Shown one piece after another: positions 1 to 7,471 of a DNA stretch of 33,158 bases. The DNA is from Tateyamaria pelophila (GTDB taxonomy: Bacteria > Pseudomonadota > Alphaproteobacteria > Rhodobacterales > Rhodobacteraceae): assembly GCF_019966495.1 (NCBI RefSeq), contig NZ_JAIMIA010000052.1, positions 1 through 33,158 on the forward strand. Direction: 5' to 3'. The position numbers and the translations under genes were made by a program. The notes beneath the pieces were generated by a model. That model saw only the letters and a list, made by a program, of their open reading frames with translations, had not been told where the DNA came from and did not search any database. The first letter of the stretch is position 1. Every line of letters starts with the position of its first letter.

Positions 1-1
1 C

Positions 2-703
2 TACAGCCCCTCAGGAGCCCCCAAGCTGATGCGCCGCCTGGGGTTCGCGTATAAGAAACCACAATTACTGCCTGCACAGGCCGATGAAGCCAAACAGGCT
101 GCGTTTATTGCTCAATATGAGGCCCTGATGAACGGGCTGGCCGCAGATGAGATGGTTGTCTTTTCGGACGCTGTCCATCCTGAGCACCAGAGCCGCCCTT
201 CCCATGGCTGGTTCCCCAAGGGTCAAAAGACGGCCCTGAAGGCGACATCAGGGCGCAAGCGGCTCAACATTCAGGGCGCGCTTGACCTTGAGACCTTCCA
301 GTTCACCTTTGTGGAAGGCGAGAAGATCAATGCTCAGACAACCCGACAGATGCTGGAAAAGTTGGAACGCAACAACCAAACCATGACGGCCATCCATGTC
401 TTTGTCGATAATGCTCGCTATCACCATGCCAAGATACTCCAGCCATGGCTGGATAGCCCAGAACGCCGGGTCAAGTTGCATTTCTTGCCAGCGTATGCGC
501 CGCATCTCAACCCAATCGAGCGCCTGTGGGGGGTCATGCACGAATGGGTCACCCACAATCGGCACTATGCAACGTTCAACCAGTTCACTGAGGCGATATT
601 CGACTTCTTCCGCAAACACCTGCCAGAAAAATGGGAAGAGTTCCGCGACACCGTCACCGACAACTTCCGCGTCGTATCGCTCAAAGAATACAAAGTGGTT
701 TGA
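2..703 (+). CDS. IS630-family transposase, 5' end outside window
   Basis: The reading frame is open from base 2, so the N-terminal winged-helix DNA-binding part lies outside the window and only the catalytic half is seen. Counting from the internal ATG at base 29, the DDE triad is visible as FSDAVHPEHQ (first Asp), VDNARYHHAK (second Asp) and the NPIERLWG block (Glu). This order and spacing is typical of IS630/Tc1-mariner-like transposases, which cut and paste DNA into TA targets. The C-terminus looks intact and ends in a TGA stop at 701-703. I could not identify the right terminal inverted repeat in the following 60 bases. The family is clear; whether the element is functional cannot be judged from a partial copy. 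Confidence 0.92.
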   Translation, partial: YSPSGAPKLMRRLGFAYKKPQLLPAQADEAKQAAFIAQYEALMNGLAADEMVVFSDAVHPEHQSRPSHGWFPKGQKTALKATSGRKRLNIQGALDLETFQFTFVEGEKINAQTTRQMLEKLERNNQTMTAIHVFVDNARYHHAKILQPWLDSPERRVKLHFLPAYAPHLNPIERLWGVMHEWVTHNRHYATFNQFTEAIFDFFRKHLPEKWEEFRDTVTDNFRVVSLKEYKVV

Positions 704-949
704 GGGGAAAACCTCAGGTCAATTCAGGCGAAGGAGTATATCTGTACACCGTTAGGAGTAACGTCGTCCTGACCGTAAGACCTTATCCACACGAGCTTGA
801 ATGACCGTGACGCTTTATTCGACGACGCGGTCACACGCAAGCTATTGCGCCTGCAATGCCTCAAACACCTGCCGCACCACATAATCCCTAATCGAGGAAA
901 CAAAGATAAACACCAATCCAATCGTCAGATGCTCATTCAGTGTCGCTTC

Positions 950-1158
950 GATACCAAGCAGGCCACCTTGATCGCCATGCTCCGCGAGCCAGACGGCGCG
1001 ACCATCATGGAGATCGCGACCGCGTTGGCGCGTGGGCGCTCCACACGGTCCGCGGTGCCATGTCCGGCGCGCTCAAGAAAAAGCTAGGTCTGAACATCAC
1101 CTCCGGAAAGATCGAGGGGAGAGGTCGCGTGTATCGAATTGAAAACACCAATATGTGA
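950..1158 (+). pseudogene. Frameshifted remnant of a DUF3489 protein (C-terminal domain)
   Basis: Two frames together spell the DUF3489 domain. Frame 2 gives DTKQATLIAMLREPDGAT at 950-1003 and on to about 1025. After a frameshift near 1028-1034 the next frame gives WALHTVRGAMSGALKKKLGL followed by the RGRVYRI ending and a stop at 1156-1158. In intact relatives, as I remember the family, these parts are continuous across a W-x-x-H-T-V-R-G motif. The N-terminal half of the usual gene is missing; the homology begins abruptly at about 945-950, close to the IS630 element. DUF3489 proteins are small putative DNA-binding proteins common in alphaproteobacterial mobile DNA; their function is unknown. 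Confident as a remnant. Confidence 0.8.
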
Positions 1159-1304
1159 CTTTCCGGTAACTCTGCTTTCTTCAAGCCTCTGTGTTCCTTG
1201 CATAATCCTCCAGGTATGCAAGACATGCAGCCTGAGGTTTCGTTTGCCTGATACCTCAACTGCTCAAAGTGGTGCTGCCTGCACCGCTTTTACCGCCTTA
1301 GACT

Positions 1305-1331
1305 GGGCCAGCCTCGCGCTGGCCCTTTTTT
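1305..1331 (+). terminator. Rho-independent terminator without an obvious intact gene
   Basis: A perfect 8-bp stem, GGGCCAGC (1305-1312) pairing with GCTGGCCC (1318-1325), encloses a 5-base loop and is followed by six T (1326-1331). It points rightward. No intact gene lies just upstream, only the DUF3489 remnant, so it probably belonged to a gene lost by deletion or insertion, or to an unrecognised small RNA. Confidence 0.8.
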
Positions 1332-1793
1332 ATCGTTAAGCCTTGGCAAATCCGGCCATGCACAGCAATGCGATGCGCCCTTTCTTGCTGGTCGGATTGG
1401 TCGTGATGCTGCAGGTGCAGTCGGCTGGTGTCACCCCGAAGCGGGCACGGTCGTCCCGACGTTCGCACTTGCAGAATCTGACAGGGAGGGCGGACACCGG
1501 CCATTCGCCGCAAGTGCGAAATCGAAAGGGCGGCTCGAAGAAAGCGGACGCTCAGGGCATCGACCAGTTTTTTCTGTCATGCAAACGCAGCGAAGGTCGG
1601 CAGTGAGCCCTTGCACGAAGCGGACTCGCCTTTGCAAGCATGCTTGCAGATGCAGCAACAAAGTCAGCCTAATGCATCCGTCGCACCGCAGCCAGCAAAG
1701 CAGTCGTTCATTGTAGCTGCAGCAAGGGTCCAGGTGCCTTTGACCGGGTTGCCGGACCATGCGGACTTATGCGGGAAAAAAAGATCCCTAATT
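1332..1793. other. No gene recognised; decayed intergenic sequence
   Basis: I see no convincing protein-coding frame here on either strand. The short open frames have no ribosome binding sites, no recognisable domain and compositions typical of noncoding shadows. The stretch contains short GCAGC/TGCAG-rich words and ends in an A/T-rich run that served as target for the IS1595-family element. It may be the remains of chromosomal sequence broken by the neighbouring insertions. Confidence 0.4.
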
Positions 1794-1803
1794 TTCTCTA
1801 TTG
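1794..1803. repeat. Left copy of target-site direct repeat
   Basis: TTCTCTATTG is repeated exactly at 2967-2976 on the far side of the IS element. Two extra bases (AA) separate this copy from the inverted repeat, against one base (A) on the right side. Confidence 0.7.
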
Positions 1804-1805
1804 AA

Positions 1806-1828
1806 GGCTTATCCCCTTTGATCCGGCA
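1806..1828 (+). repeat. Left terminal inverted repeat of IS1595-family element
   Basis: Begins GGCTTATCCCCTTTG and continues with ATCCGGCA. It matches the reverse complement of 2943-2965 except for one base (A here, T in the other arm, at arm position 16). Confidence 0.85.
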
Positions 1829-1887
1829 GCACAGGATGTAGTGCTATACGGCTTGCCAATCGGCGATGTTCCTGTATTGTTCCGGGC

Positions 1888-2829
1888 ATGCCAGCCAGAT
1901 GGAAAAACGACAGACCGATGTCCCGCCAGGCGTTTGACGCCCGCTTTTGCGATGAGGAAGCGTGTTCGCATTATCTGGCGGAACGTCGTTGGCCTGAGGG
2001 CTTCGTCTGCCCCTCTTGTGGCACCTGCAAGGGCTGGCCCCTGAAGCGAAATCGCGCGACCTGGGAATGTGCTGGCTGTGGGCGGCAGACATCTGTGACG
2101 GCTGGCACGGTGATGCACAGCAGCCACCTACCATTGCGGACGTGGTTTCTTGCCGCGCACATCGTGACCAGTCATTCAAACGGCATGTCAGCGCTGCAAC
2201 TACAGGCTCAGCTCGGCCTCGGCAGCTACAAGCCGGCCTGGTTGCTGCTGCAAAAGTTGCGTCGTTCCATGGTCGACCCCGACCGCAACCCTCTGAAAGA
2301 CCTTGTTGAGATCGACGAAACGGAGATGCCGTTCCGGTCTCGGTACGATCCGGTCGACCGGCCGAAGGGTGGGCGCAGTCCGGTGGGCAAGATGTTCGTG
2401 GTCGGTGCGGTGGAATTGTCCGAAGACGGCCAGCCGCGCCGGATCCGGATGAACCACATCCCCGACGGAGCGTCAAAGACGCTGCACGGGTTCATCGGCC
2501 AGGCCGTCGAGCCTGGAGCGCATATCATCACGGACGGCTGGCTCGGTTACGAAAATCCCCCGGCAAACACGCATGAGGCCAAGGTTGTCACCGGCAGGAA
2601 GGCACATGAGATCCTGCACTGGGTTCACCGCGTGTTCTCCAACCTGAAGCGATGGGCGAAAGGCGTGTTCCACGGCCTCAGGAAACGACATCTGCAACGC
2701 TACCTTGACGAGTTCGTGTTCCGTTGGAACCGGCGACGACACATGTGCAGTGCCTTCGACACGCTGCTCGGGATCGGTGTCCGTCTCGCGCCTGCAACCT
2801 ATCGCGATTTCGTCGATCAGCGCGTCTGA
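1888..2829 (+). CDS. IS1595-family (ISXO2-like) transposase
   Basis: This 313-residue protein starts with a zinc ribbon: CPSCG near residues 41-45 and CAGCG about 20 residues later. The catalytic ISXO2-like domain follows. The first acidic block is VEIDETE, the second is ITDGWLGY, and the conserved block [10 protein letters not shown] leads into [18 protein letters not shown]. The SNLK sequence fits the DDNK type of catalytic site described for many IS1595 members. The gene sits alone inside its inverted repeats. No strong Shine-Dalgarno sequence precedes the ATG at 1888; an alternative in-frame ATG is at 1918. It appears intact, so the element may be able to transpose. Confidence 0.92.
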   Translation: MPARWKNDRPMSRQAFDARFCDEEACSHYLAERRWPEGFVCPSCGTCKGWPLKRNRATWECAGCGRQTSVTAGTVMHSSHLPLRTWFLAAHIVTSHSNGMSALQLQAQLGLGSYKPAWLLLQKLRRSMVDPDRNPLKDLVEIDETEMPFRSRYDPVDRPKGGRSPVGKMFVVGAVELSEDGQPRRIRMNHIPDGASKTLHGFIGQAVEPGAHIITDGWLGYENPPANTHEAKVVTGRKAHEILHWVHRVFSNLKRWAKGVFHGLRKRHLQRYLDEFVFRWNRRRHMCSAFDTLLGIGVRLAPATYRDFVDQRV

Positions 2830-2942
2830 AAGTCATCTGTCATCAGAAAAGCTACGTTTTATGCGCCCAAGCTGCCCCGCAAATTGATCCGATCCGCGCC
2901 TCAAGCTACAATCATCAGCTCTGTCGCCTCAACATGTAGTCT

Positions 2943-2965
2943 TGCCGGAACAAAGGGGATAAGCC
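2943..2965 (-). repeat. Right terminal inverted repeat of IS1595-family element
   Basis: Read on the minus strand it begins GGCTTATCCCCTTTG and continues TTCCGGCA, mirroring the left arm at 1806-1828 with one mismatch. Confidence 0.85.
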
Positions 2966-2966
2966 A

Positions 2967-2976
2967 TTCTCTATTG
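2967..2976. repeat. Right copy of target-site direct repeat
   Basis: TTCTCTATTG, identical to 1794-1803. Ten bases is longer than the 8 bp usual for IS1595, so part of the match may be chance extension. Confidence 0.7.
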
Positions 2977-3369
2977 TATCGCCGCGCATAATAAGTCGGG
3001 TTGGATGGAGTCTGTATATTATGTCCCTCGCCGCACAAGGGAATTTCGAAATTTGGCAGCGAAAGTAGAATTTTATCATTTAGAGCATTACCGCCAAACG
3101 GATGATCGCGGGGCTGGTTGTGAAGTACATGAATAAAGCAGATCTGGGCACGGCCAAAGCCAAAAAGCCGCCTTGCCCGATTCAAGTTGAGCTATTCAGA
3201 CAACTCTTGGAAGATCATTCTATAGGCTATACGTTCTTATCGTCGGCACATTGCGCGACATTTCAGTCTCGACAAAACAAAAGTCTTGATCGGTGGCAGA
3301 GCAACAGATTTGCGCGCAGGTTTGGCGCACCGCCTAATCATGGGCAATTCATCAAGGAGTAACCTATCA
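2977..3369. other. No gene recognised; leader region of the PRPP synthetase gene
   Basis: The stretch is richer in A+T than its neighbours. Short open frames exist in it (for example 3129-3362 on the plus strand) but show no family resemblance and no good ribosome binding site. It must contain the promoter for the downstream gene unless transcription enters from the IS element. The only clear signal is AAGGAG at 3354-3359, the ribosome binding site of that gene. Confidence 0.4.
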
Positions 3370-4350
3370 TTGGATCTCAAGATTTTTGCTCTGGATGCTT
3401 CTCGGTCTATTGGTTCCGCTGTGGCAAAGGCGACAGGTACATCGCTGGCAACTATGGAAGAGCGCAACTTTGAAGACGGGGAACACAAGGCGCGCCCTCT
3501 AGAAGAGGTGCGCGGCGCGGACGTCTACGTAATCCAGGGACTTCATGGGGGGCCGGATGACAGCCCGAACGACAAGCTATGCAAGCTGCTGCTTTTTGTC
3601 GGAGCACTTCGTACAAATGGCGCGGCCCGAGTGACGGCGGTACTGCCTTATCTCGCCTACGCGCGAAAAGATCGGCAGACCAAGCCGCGCGATCCGGTGT
3701 CGGCGCGCTATGTCGCGCAATTGATTGAGGCGGTTGGGACAGATTGTGTCGTGGCGATGGAAATTCACAACATTGCTGCATTCCAAAATTCTTTCCGCTG
3801 CGAAACCGTTGCGTTGGATACACGTGGGGTCATATTGGACCGCGCGGTCGAGCTGGCCGGAGACGCACCAGTCAGCGTTGCGTCGCCTGATCCCGGCGGA
3901 GTCAAACGTGCCCAACTGTTCCGAGAGGCGTTGGAAGAAAAACTTCAGCGCGCGGTCGGCTTTGCTTTGATGGAAAAACGACGGAGCGCGGGAGTGGTCA
4001 CAGGTGAACTTTTTGCAGGGGAGGTCGAGGGCGCGCGCGTTCTCATAGTCGATGACCTGATCGCTTCTGGCGGGACCATGGTACGCGCTGCCAGAGAGAT
4101 TAAGCGTCGCGGCGCACGCGATGTATGGGCGTTGGCCGCGCACGGACTATTCACCGGTAGCGCTACTGAGGCACTGTCAGACCCTGCAGTTACAGGTTGG
4201 GTGATCACAGATACGGTGCCACCATTCCGGCTGACTGAAGATGTTGCGAACCGGGTAGAGATCATATCCGCAGCTCCGTTGTTCGGACAGACTATCCAGC
4301 GCCTTCACGACTATCGTCCGATTGTAGACCTGCCTGCTGCTGGCGCATAA
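3370..4350 (+). CDS. prs: Ribose-phosphate pyrophosphokinase (PRPP synthetase)
   Basis: The enzyme makes 5-phosphoribosyl 1-diphosphate from ribose 5-phosphate and ATP in the cytoplasm. PRPP feeds purines, pyrimidines, histidine, tryptophan, NAD and some phosphoribosyl lipids. With a TTG start at 3370, preceded by AAGGAG ten bases upstream, it has 326 residues. Visible are the ATP-side loop NFEDGEH, the flexible YARKDRQTKPRDPVSARY segment, and EIH at residues 131-133 where housekeeping enzymes usually have DLH. The PRPP-binding loop VLIVDDLIASGGTM is at residues 224-237. An in-frame ATG at 3340 is an alternative start but lacks a good ribosome binding site. The divergence from the usual bacterial signature suggests a second, specialised copy rather than the main gene. 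Its 3' end overlaps the convergent phosphotransferase-like gene by 59 bases. Confidence 0.9.
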   Translation: MDLKIFALDASRSIGSAVAKATGTSLATMEERNFEDGEHKARPLEEVRGADVYVIQGLHGGPDDSPNDKLCKLLLFVGALRTNGAARVTAVLPYLAYARKDRQTKPRDPVSARYVAQLIEAVGTDCVVAMEIHNIAAFQNSFRCETVALDTRGVILDRAVELAGDAPVSVASPDPGGVKRAQLFREALEEKLQRAVGFALMEKRRSAGVVTGELFAGEVEGARVLIVDDLIASGGTMVRAAREIKRRGARDVWALAAHGLFTGSATEALSDPAVTGWVITDTVPPFRLTEDVANRVEIISAAPLFGQTIQRLHDYRPIVDLPAAGA

Positions 4351-5368
4351 GGTCTGGTTTGACCGACAAAGCAACATAAGCTCGCGCTAGTGGTCGCCAT
4401 TTTTCCGGCGTGCGATCAGGCTGGAGTACCAGGTGCAGAAGTGCCAGCCTCGCTCGCAAAAGCGCGCGGTAGCGCCAATAGAAGTTGGCCAGATCGTTCG
4501 GAGGTTCACCAATCACTGAGTTCAACCTTCGCATAAGGCTTCCCGCAACCCAACTCGCACCGAGATGCGCGCATTCCATGCCTAAAAAGACGACCTCGTC
4601 CAGAGGATCGACGAGTCGGAAGCGAAGGCTGAATTCGATGCAGTCGATGATCACCGGTGGATCGCTCAGAAACACATGCTGCGGGCGAAGATCCCCGTGC
4701 CCCTCTACGACAAATCCCTTCTCGACCCGGTGGCGCAGCAGCGGAGCCGCTATTTCGAAGGCGCGCCAGAACCCATCAAGCGCGGATGTGAGCAACGGTT
4801 CGTCCAGCTCGAGTGTGGGGTCCGTCAAGATATCTTCAGTCTTTTGAGCTTCGTCCGCGAACTGAGCGTAATAGGTGTATTGATCCGTGTTAGCAGACGG
4901 TAACCGTTGATAGAACGTGGCAAGCAGATCCGCCACACCGGTGACGTCGACCTGCGTCAGACCGCCGGATGCAATCATGCACTCAAGATCTTGCTCTTGT
5001 GCAAGCCTGCGCATTTCAACCATCCAGTCGATGGCCTGCCCACACGCGTTAAGCGTAAGTCTTCCATCGGCACCAATCCGCAGTGCGCGCTCTGAAAGAT
5101 AAACATCCGGTGCCAGTCGCCGATTGAGGCGAACTTCGTCAAAAACAGCGGTACAGCGCTTTTCAATCGTACCAAAATCGAGAAAATCGTATCGCACCGG
5201 CTTCTTCAGCTTGTAAACTAGGTCATCGGCGAGAAAGACCCACGACATGTGCGTTTCAATCACCTCAACGGATTTCGGCCCGTGAGGATATGCAGCAGCA
5301 TCCGACAAAAACCTAACTTTCTCCGAGATTGAGAAACGGTCCTCCTCGGCGAAGGGATGTTCTGTCAT
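4292..5368 (-). CDS. Aminoglycoside-phosphotransferase-fold protein (COG2187-like)
   Basis: The 358-residue protein has the kinase-like fold of aminoglycoside/choline phosphotransferases. Near the N-terminus YKLKKPVRYDFLDF carries the candidate ATP-binding Lys (K53). The catalytic loop is HGDLRPQH at residues 224-231, and IDCIEF at 241-246 holds the metal-binding Asp. This matches the N-terminal half of COG2187 proteins; many of those carry an extra C-terminal P-loop domain that is absent here. The substrate is unknown, and there is no reason to call it a resistance enzyme. The ATG at 5368 is chosen because GGAAGG sits five bases upstream; an open extension reaches 5407. The last 59 coding bases overlap the convergent PRPP synthetase gene. 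Confidence 0.8.
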   Translation of the reverse strand: MTEHPFAEEDRFSISEKVRFLSDAAAYPHGPKSVEVIETHMSWVFLADDLVYKLKKPVRYDFLDFGTIEKRCTAVFDEVRLNRRLAPDVYLSERALRIGADGRLTLNACGQAIDWMVEMRRLAQEQDLECMIASGGLTQVDVTGVADLLATFYQRLPSANTDQYTYYAQFADEAQKTEDILTDPTLELDEPLLTSALDGFWRAFEIAAPLLRHRVEKGFVVEGHGDLRPQHVFLSDPPVIIDCIEFSLRFRLVDPLDEVVFLGMECAHLGASWVAGSLMRRLNSVIGEPPNDLANFYWRYRALLRARLALLHLVLQPDRTPEKWRPLARAYVALSVKPDLMRQQQAGLQSDDSREGAG

Positions 5369-5588
5369 GATACCTTCCATCGCATCTGGGCCCTTGTCAC
5401 CGCACAACTATGGCAGTGCCGACGTACCTTGGCCAGACAAGAACATGGCCGCATTCAGATCGTGAAGGTGGCAGGCTTTCGTATCCTATTGTGCGGATTG
5501 TCGCCCATGCAAAACCCACGACTTGCACATCTGTCAAGGTTTCCAGAATAGGTTTACATGACGGGCCACGGGCACAGGCGAGGTTGCA

Positions 5589-6491
5589 ATGCTTAACAGG
5601 TTTTCTACCAGACGCCATGTCTGGGCGGTTCTCAATATTGTATTGTACTTGGCAATTCCCGGCGTTGCAAATGCAGCAGCAAGTGTCTGCAAGGCACCAC
5701 TGGCAAAGAATATCCCGTCGCGTTCTATTGAGGCTTTGCCAGGTAGCGTTGTGATGAGTCGCCTTGGGGAAGCCAGTGGATCCAAGCGTGACATGGCAAT
5801 CCAGGACGAATTGCTCGGTGGAAACTTACCGTCGTTTTTGCATGAACTGGTTCCGGTAACGCTGACCGGAACACTTTCAACGGGCCGCAAGATCCTTGTC
5901 ACGCTCTGCGTCACGCCAGAGTATTTGGCTGTGGGGAGCGACCGTGATTTTGTTCGCGTGCCGCTCGGTCTCGCGGCCGCGGCCCGGATTGCTTCCGACT
6001 TTGGCTTTCTCTTGCCTACTACAAAAATGGTCGACGCAATTTACCAGCAGGCATCCGTGAAAGTATCGCCCAGTCCGATGAGCCCGACATCCCAGATGAC
6101 ATCGACATCCTACTTTCTGGCACATAACTTAACGGTCCAACAGCAACTGACCCAAGTCGGTGGCACAAGATCTGAGCTGTCGGCAGGCCATAAGAAAGAT
6201 CTCGTTCTTTCGAACCGGCTGAATAGCAAACCGGGCCGCGTTGCGATCTATGGTTGGCACCGGCCGAATGGAAAACCAATACAACCGCTCAGCACCGTAC
6301 ATGGTGACGAATATGCTGATTACAGCCATGGTGTGCGGCTGGTGAGTCGCATGGCCTATGTTAATGGCGAGCCAAGGGCACTAAACGAGATACTTCAAGC
6401 CAAAACCTTGTCGAGCATTGTAAGCAGCGAAGGCCCCATCGAGAACGCAGATGGATTGCTCCAGACATATGCAAGCAAGGCTACCAACTGA
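5589..6491 (+). CDS. Secreted protein of unknown function
   Basis: The 300-residue protein begins with a basic stretch and a hydrophobic helix ending GVANA-A, a good type I signal peptide with cleavage near residue 29. It should therefore reach the periplasm or beyond. I do not recognise a family with certainty. The C-terminal third has an orderly motif series: IYGWHRPNGKPIQPLS, then HGDEYADYSHGVRLV. The clustered His, Asp, Glu and aromatic residues could form a metal or catalytic site, but this is inference. The start is well supported by GAGG five bases before the ATG. It converges on the SUMF1-like gene with only five bases between the stop codons. No hydrolase nucleophile motif is obvious. 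Confidence 0.75.
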   Translation: MLNRFSTRRHVWAVLNIVLYLAIPGVANAAASVCKAPLAKNIPSRSIEALPGSVVMSRLGEASGSKRDMAIQDELLGGNLPSFLHELVPVTLTGTLSTGRKILVTLCVTPEYLAVGSDRDFVRVPLGLAAAARIASDFGFLLPTTKMVDAIYQQASVKVSPSPMSPTSQMTSTSYFLAHNLTVQQQLTQVGGTRSELSAGHKKDLVLSNRLNSKPGRVAIYGWHRPNGKPIQPLSTVHGDEYADYSHGVRLVSRMAYVNGEPRALNEILQAKTLSSIVSSEGPIENADGLLQTYASKATN

Positions 6492-6496
6492 TCCGT

Positions 6497-7471
6497 CTAT
6501 TCTATCGTTTTGCAGCAACGGAAGCCGAGGTGATAATTCTCGTGGCTTGAAGGGCTCAATACACGGCTGCCATGCCAGTAGGGAGCGCGCCAACGACACC
6601 AGTCAGGATGCGCATAGTACCTGTCAAAGATGAACCAACTTCCCTTCATTTCAGTCACGCCGAGCTTGATGCTGCCTGTGCTGGCCATCTGGTCGGGAGC
6701 AAGCGGTAAGTTCATGTGTTCAGCGGCATTACCATGCAAGTCATAGACACCAAGCACGCTTTTACACCCTGGAAAACTACCAGTCGGGTAAGTGTTTGAG
6801 CCGCAACTTTGATACCCGCCTCCGCCACATGAGGCGCTTTTTTGGCTTGCGGCCGCGCAGATGCCCCGCTGATAACCGTTGCCATACGACCAGTTCTTAC
6901 TAGCAGCGTACTTCGCGTTATGGGCGCTTCGCATCGAAGACACCGATCCGCGGCCGAAGAAATAGTCGGGTGGCTCCAGAGCACCGGCACAAGCCCCTTC
7001 CCATTCATGCGCATCGCATATCCGTTTGCCGACGGCAGCGCAGATTTCCGCAGCCTCGCGGGCACGGGTCCAGACCACCGGGTACGTGCAGGGGATGTTT
7101 GGGAATTCAAACATATCGATGCAAGCTTCGGCTTCAGATGGCTTTTCCGAACGCGGGTCGTACAGCGGTGCCATGTATTTTTCACCGCATATCCGCCGGT
7201 TACGCGCATTGTCATAGCGCGCAGTTCCACCGATCTTCTCTGTGCACTGCTCTGGCGTCATTGGATGGCGTGTAATTGCAGGATTACCCTGTCCGATTAC
7301 ACGGGAGCCGGAAAATATGCCCTTCAGTCGATCCATCTGTGCTGAGTTCAGGCCGTGAACGGACTGTAGCTGCCGGAATAGTTGTTCATTGGCCTGCTGC
7401 AGGCTGGATTGCGCCAGAGCGGTCGTTGCTATTACTGTCGCAAAGATCAAGGAAAGGAGAAACCGTGTCAT
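6497..7471 (-). CDS. Secreted SUMF1/formylglycine-generating-enzyme-fold protein
   Basis: The 324-residue protein has a signal peptide (hydrophobic residues 4-18, cleavage near ALA-Q). The C-terminal two thirds resemble the SUMF1/FGE lectin-like fold. Marks of this are ICDAHEWEGACAG (the LPTEAEWEYA-like block), VYDLHGNAAEH (the GNVWEW-like block), the MKGSW block and the terminal HLGFRCCK. True sulfatase-activating enzymes carry a specific Cys pair binding copper. I see many cysteines, including HPDWCRWR, but not the canonical pair, so it is more likely a structural or binding protein than an active FGE. Its ATG overlaps the TGA of the preceding gene (ATGA), so the two are translationally coupled and last in a three-gene leftward unit. 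Confidence 0.8.
   Translation of the reverse strand: MTRFLLSLIFATVIATTALAQSSLQQANEQLFRQLQSVHGLNSAQMDRLKGIFSGSRVIGQGNPAITRHPMTPEQCTEKIGGTARYDNARNRRICGEKYMAPLYDPRSEKPSEAEACIDMFEFPNIPCTYPVVWTRAREAAEICAAVGKRICDAHEWEGACAGALEPPDYFFGRGSVSSMRSAHNAKYAASKNWSYGNGYQRGICAAASQKSASCGGGGYQSCGSNTYPTGSFPGCKSVLGVYDLHGNAAEHMNLPLAPDQMASTGSIKLGVTEMKGSWFIFDRYYAHPDWCRWRAPYWHGSRVLSPSSHENYHLGFRCCKTIE

Larger units (their letters stand above)
1804..2966 (+). mobile_element. Complete IS1595-family insertion sequence
   Basis: A single transposase gene (1888-2829) lies between terminal inverted repeats at 1806-1828 and 2943-2965. The arms start GGCTTATCCCC and match at 22 of 23 positions, with an A/T difference at arm position 16. 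The 10-bp word TTCTCTATTG flanks the element at 1794-1803 and 2967-2976, as expected for a target-site duplication. The family usually makes 8-bp duplications, so the exact ends are uncertain by one or two bases. The near-perfect repeats and intact gene suggest a fairly recent insertion. Confidence 0.85.

Noticed and set aside
842-938. Minus-strand open stretch resembling a membrane-protein end (LTIGLVFIFVSSIRDYVVRQ)
   Set aside because: It continues as a readable frame into the antisense of the well-recognised DUF3489 remnant, has no start signal and matches no family I know, so it is probably chance or an unidentifiable scrap.
3102-3362. Possible small gene before the PRPP synthetase
   Set aside because: No ribosome binding site, no family resemblance, and overlap with the probable leader of the next gene.
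4292-5368. Aminoglycoside resistance gene
   Set aside because: The fold is shared by many kinases of unrelated substrate, and the sequence fits the COG2187 group rather than resistance enzymes.
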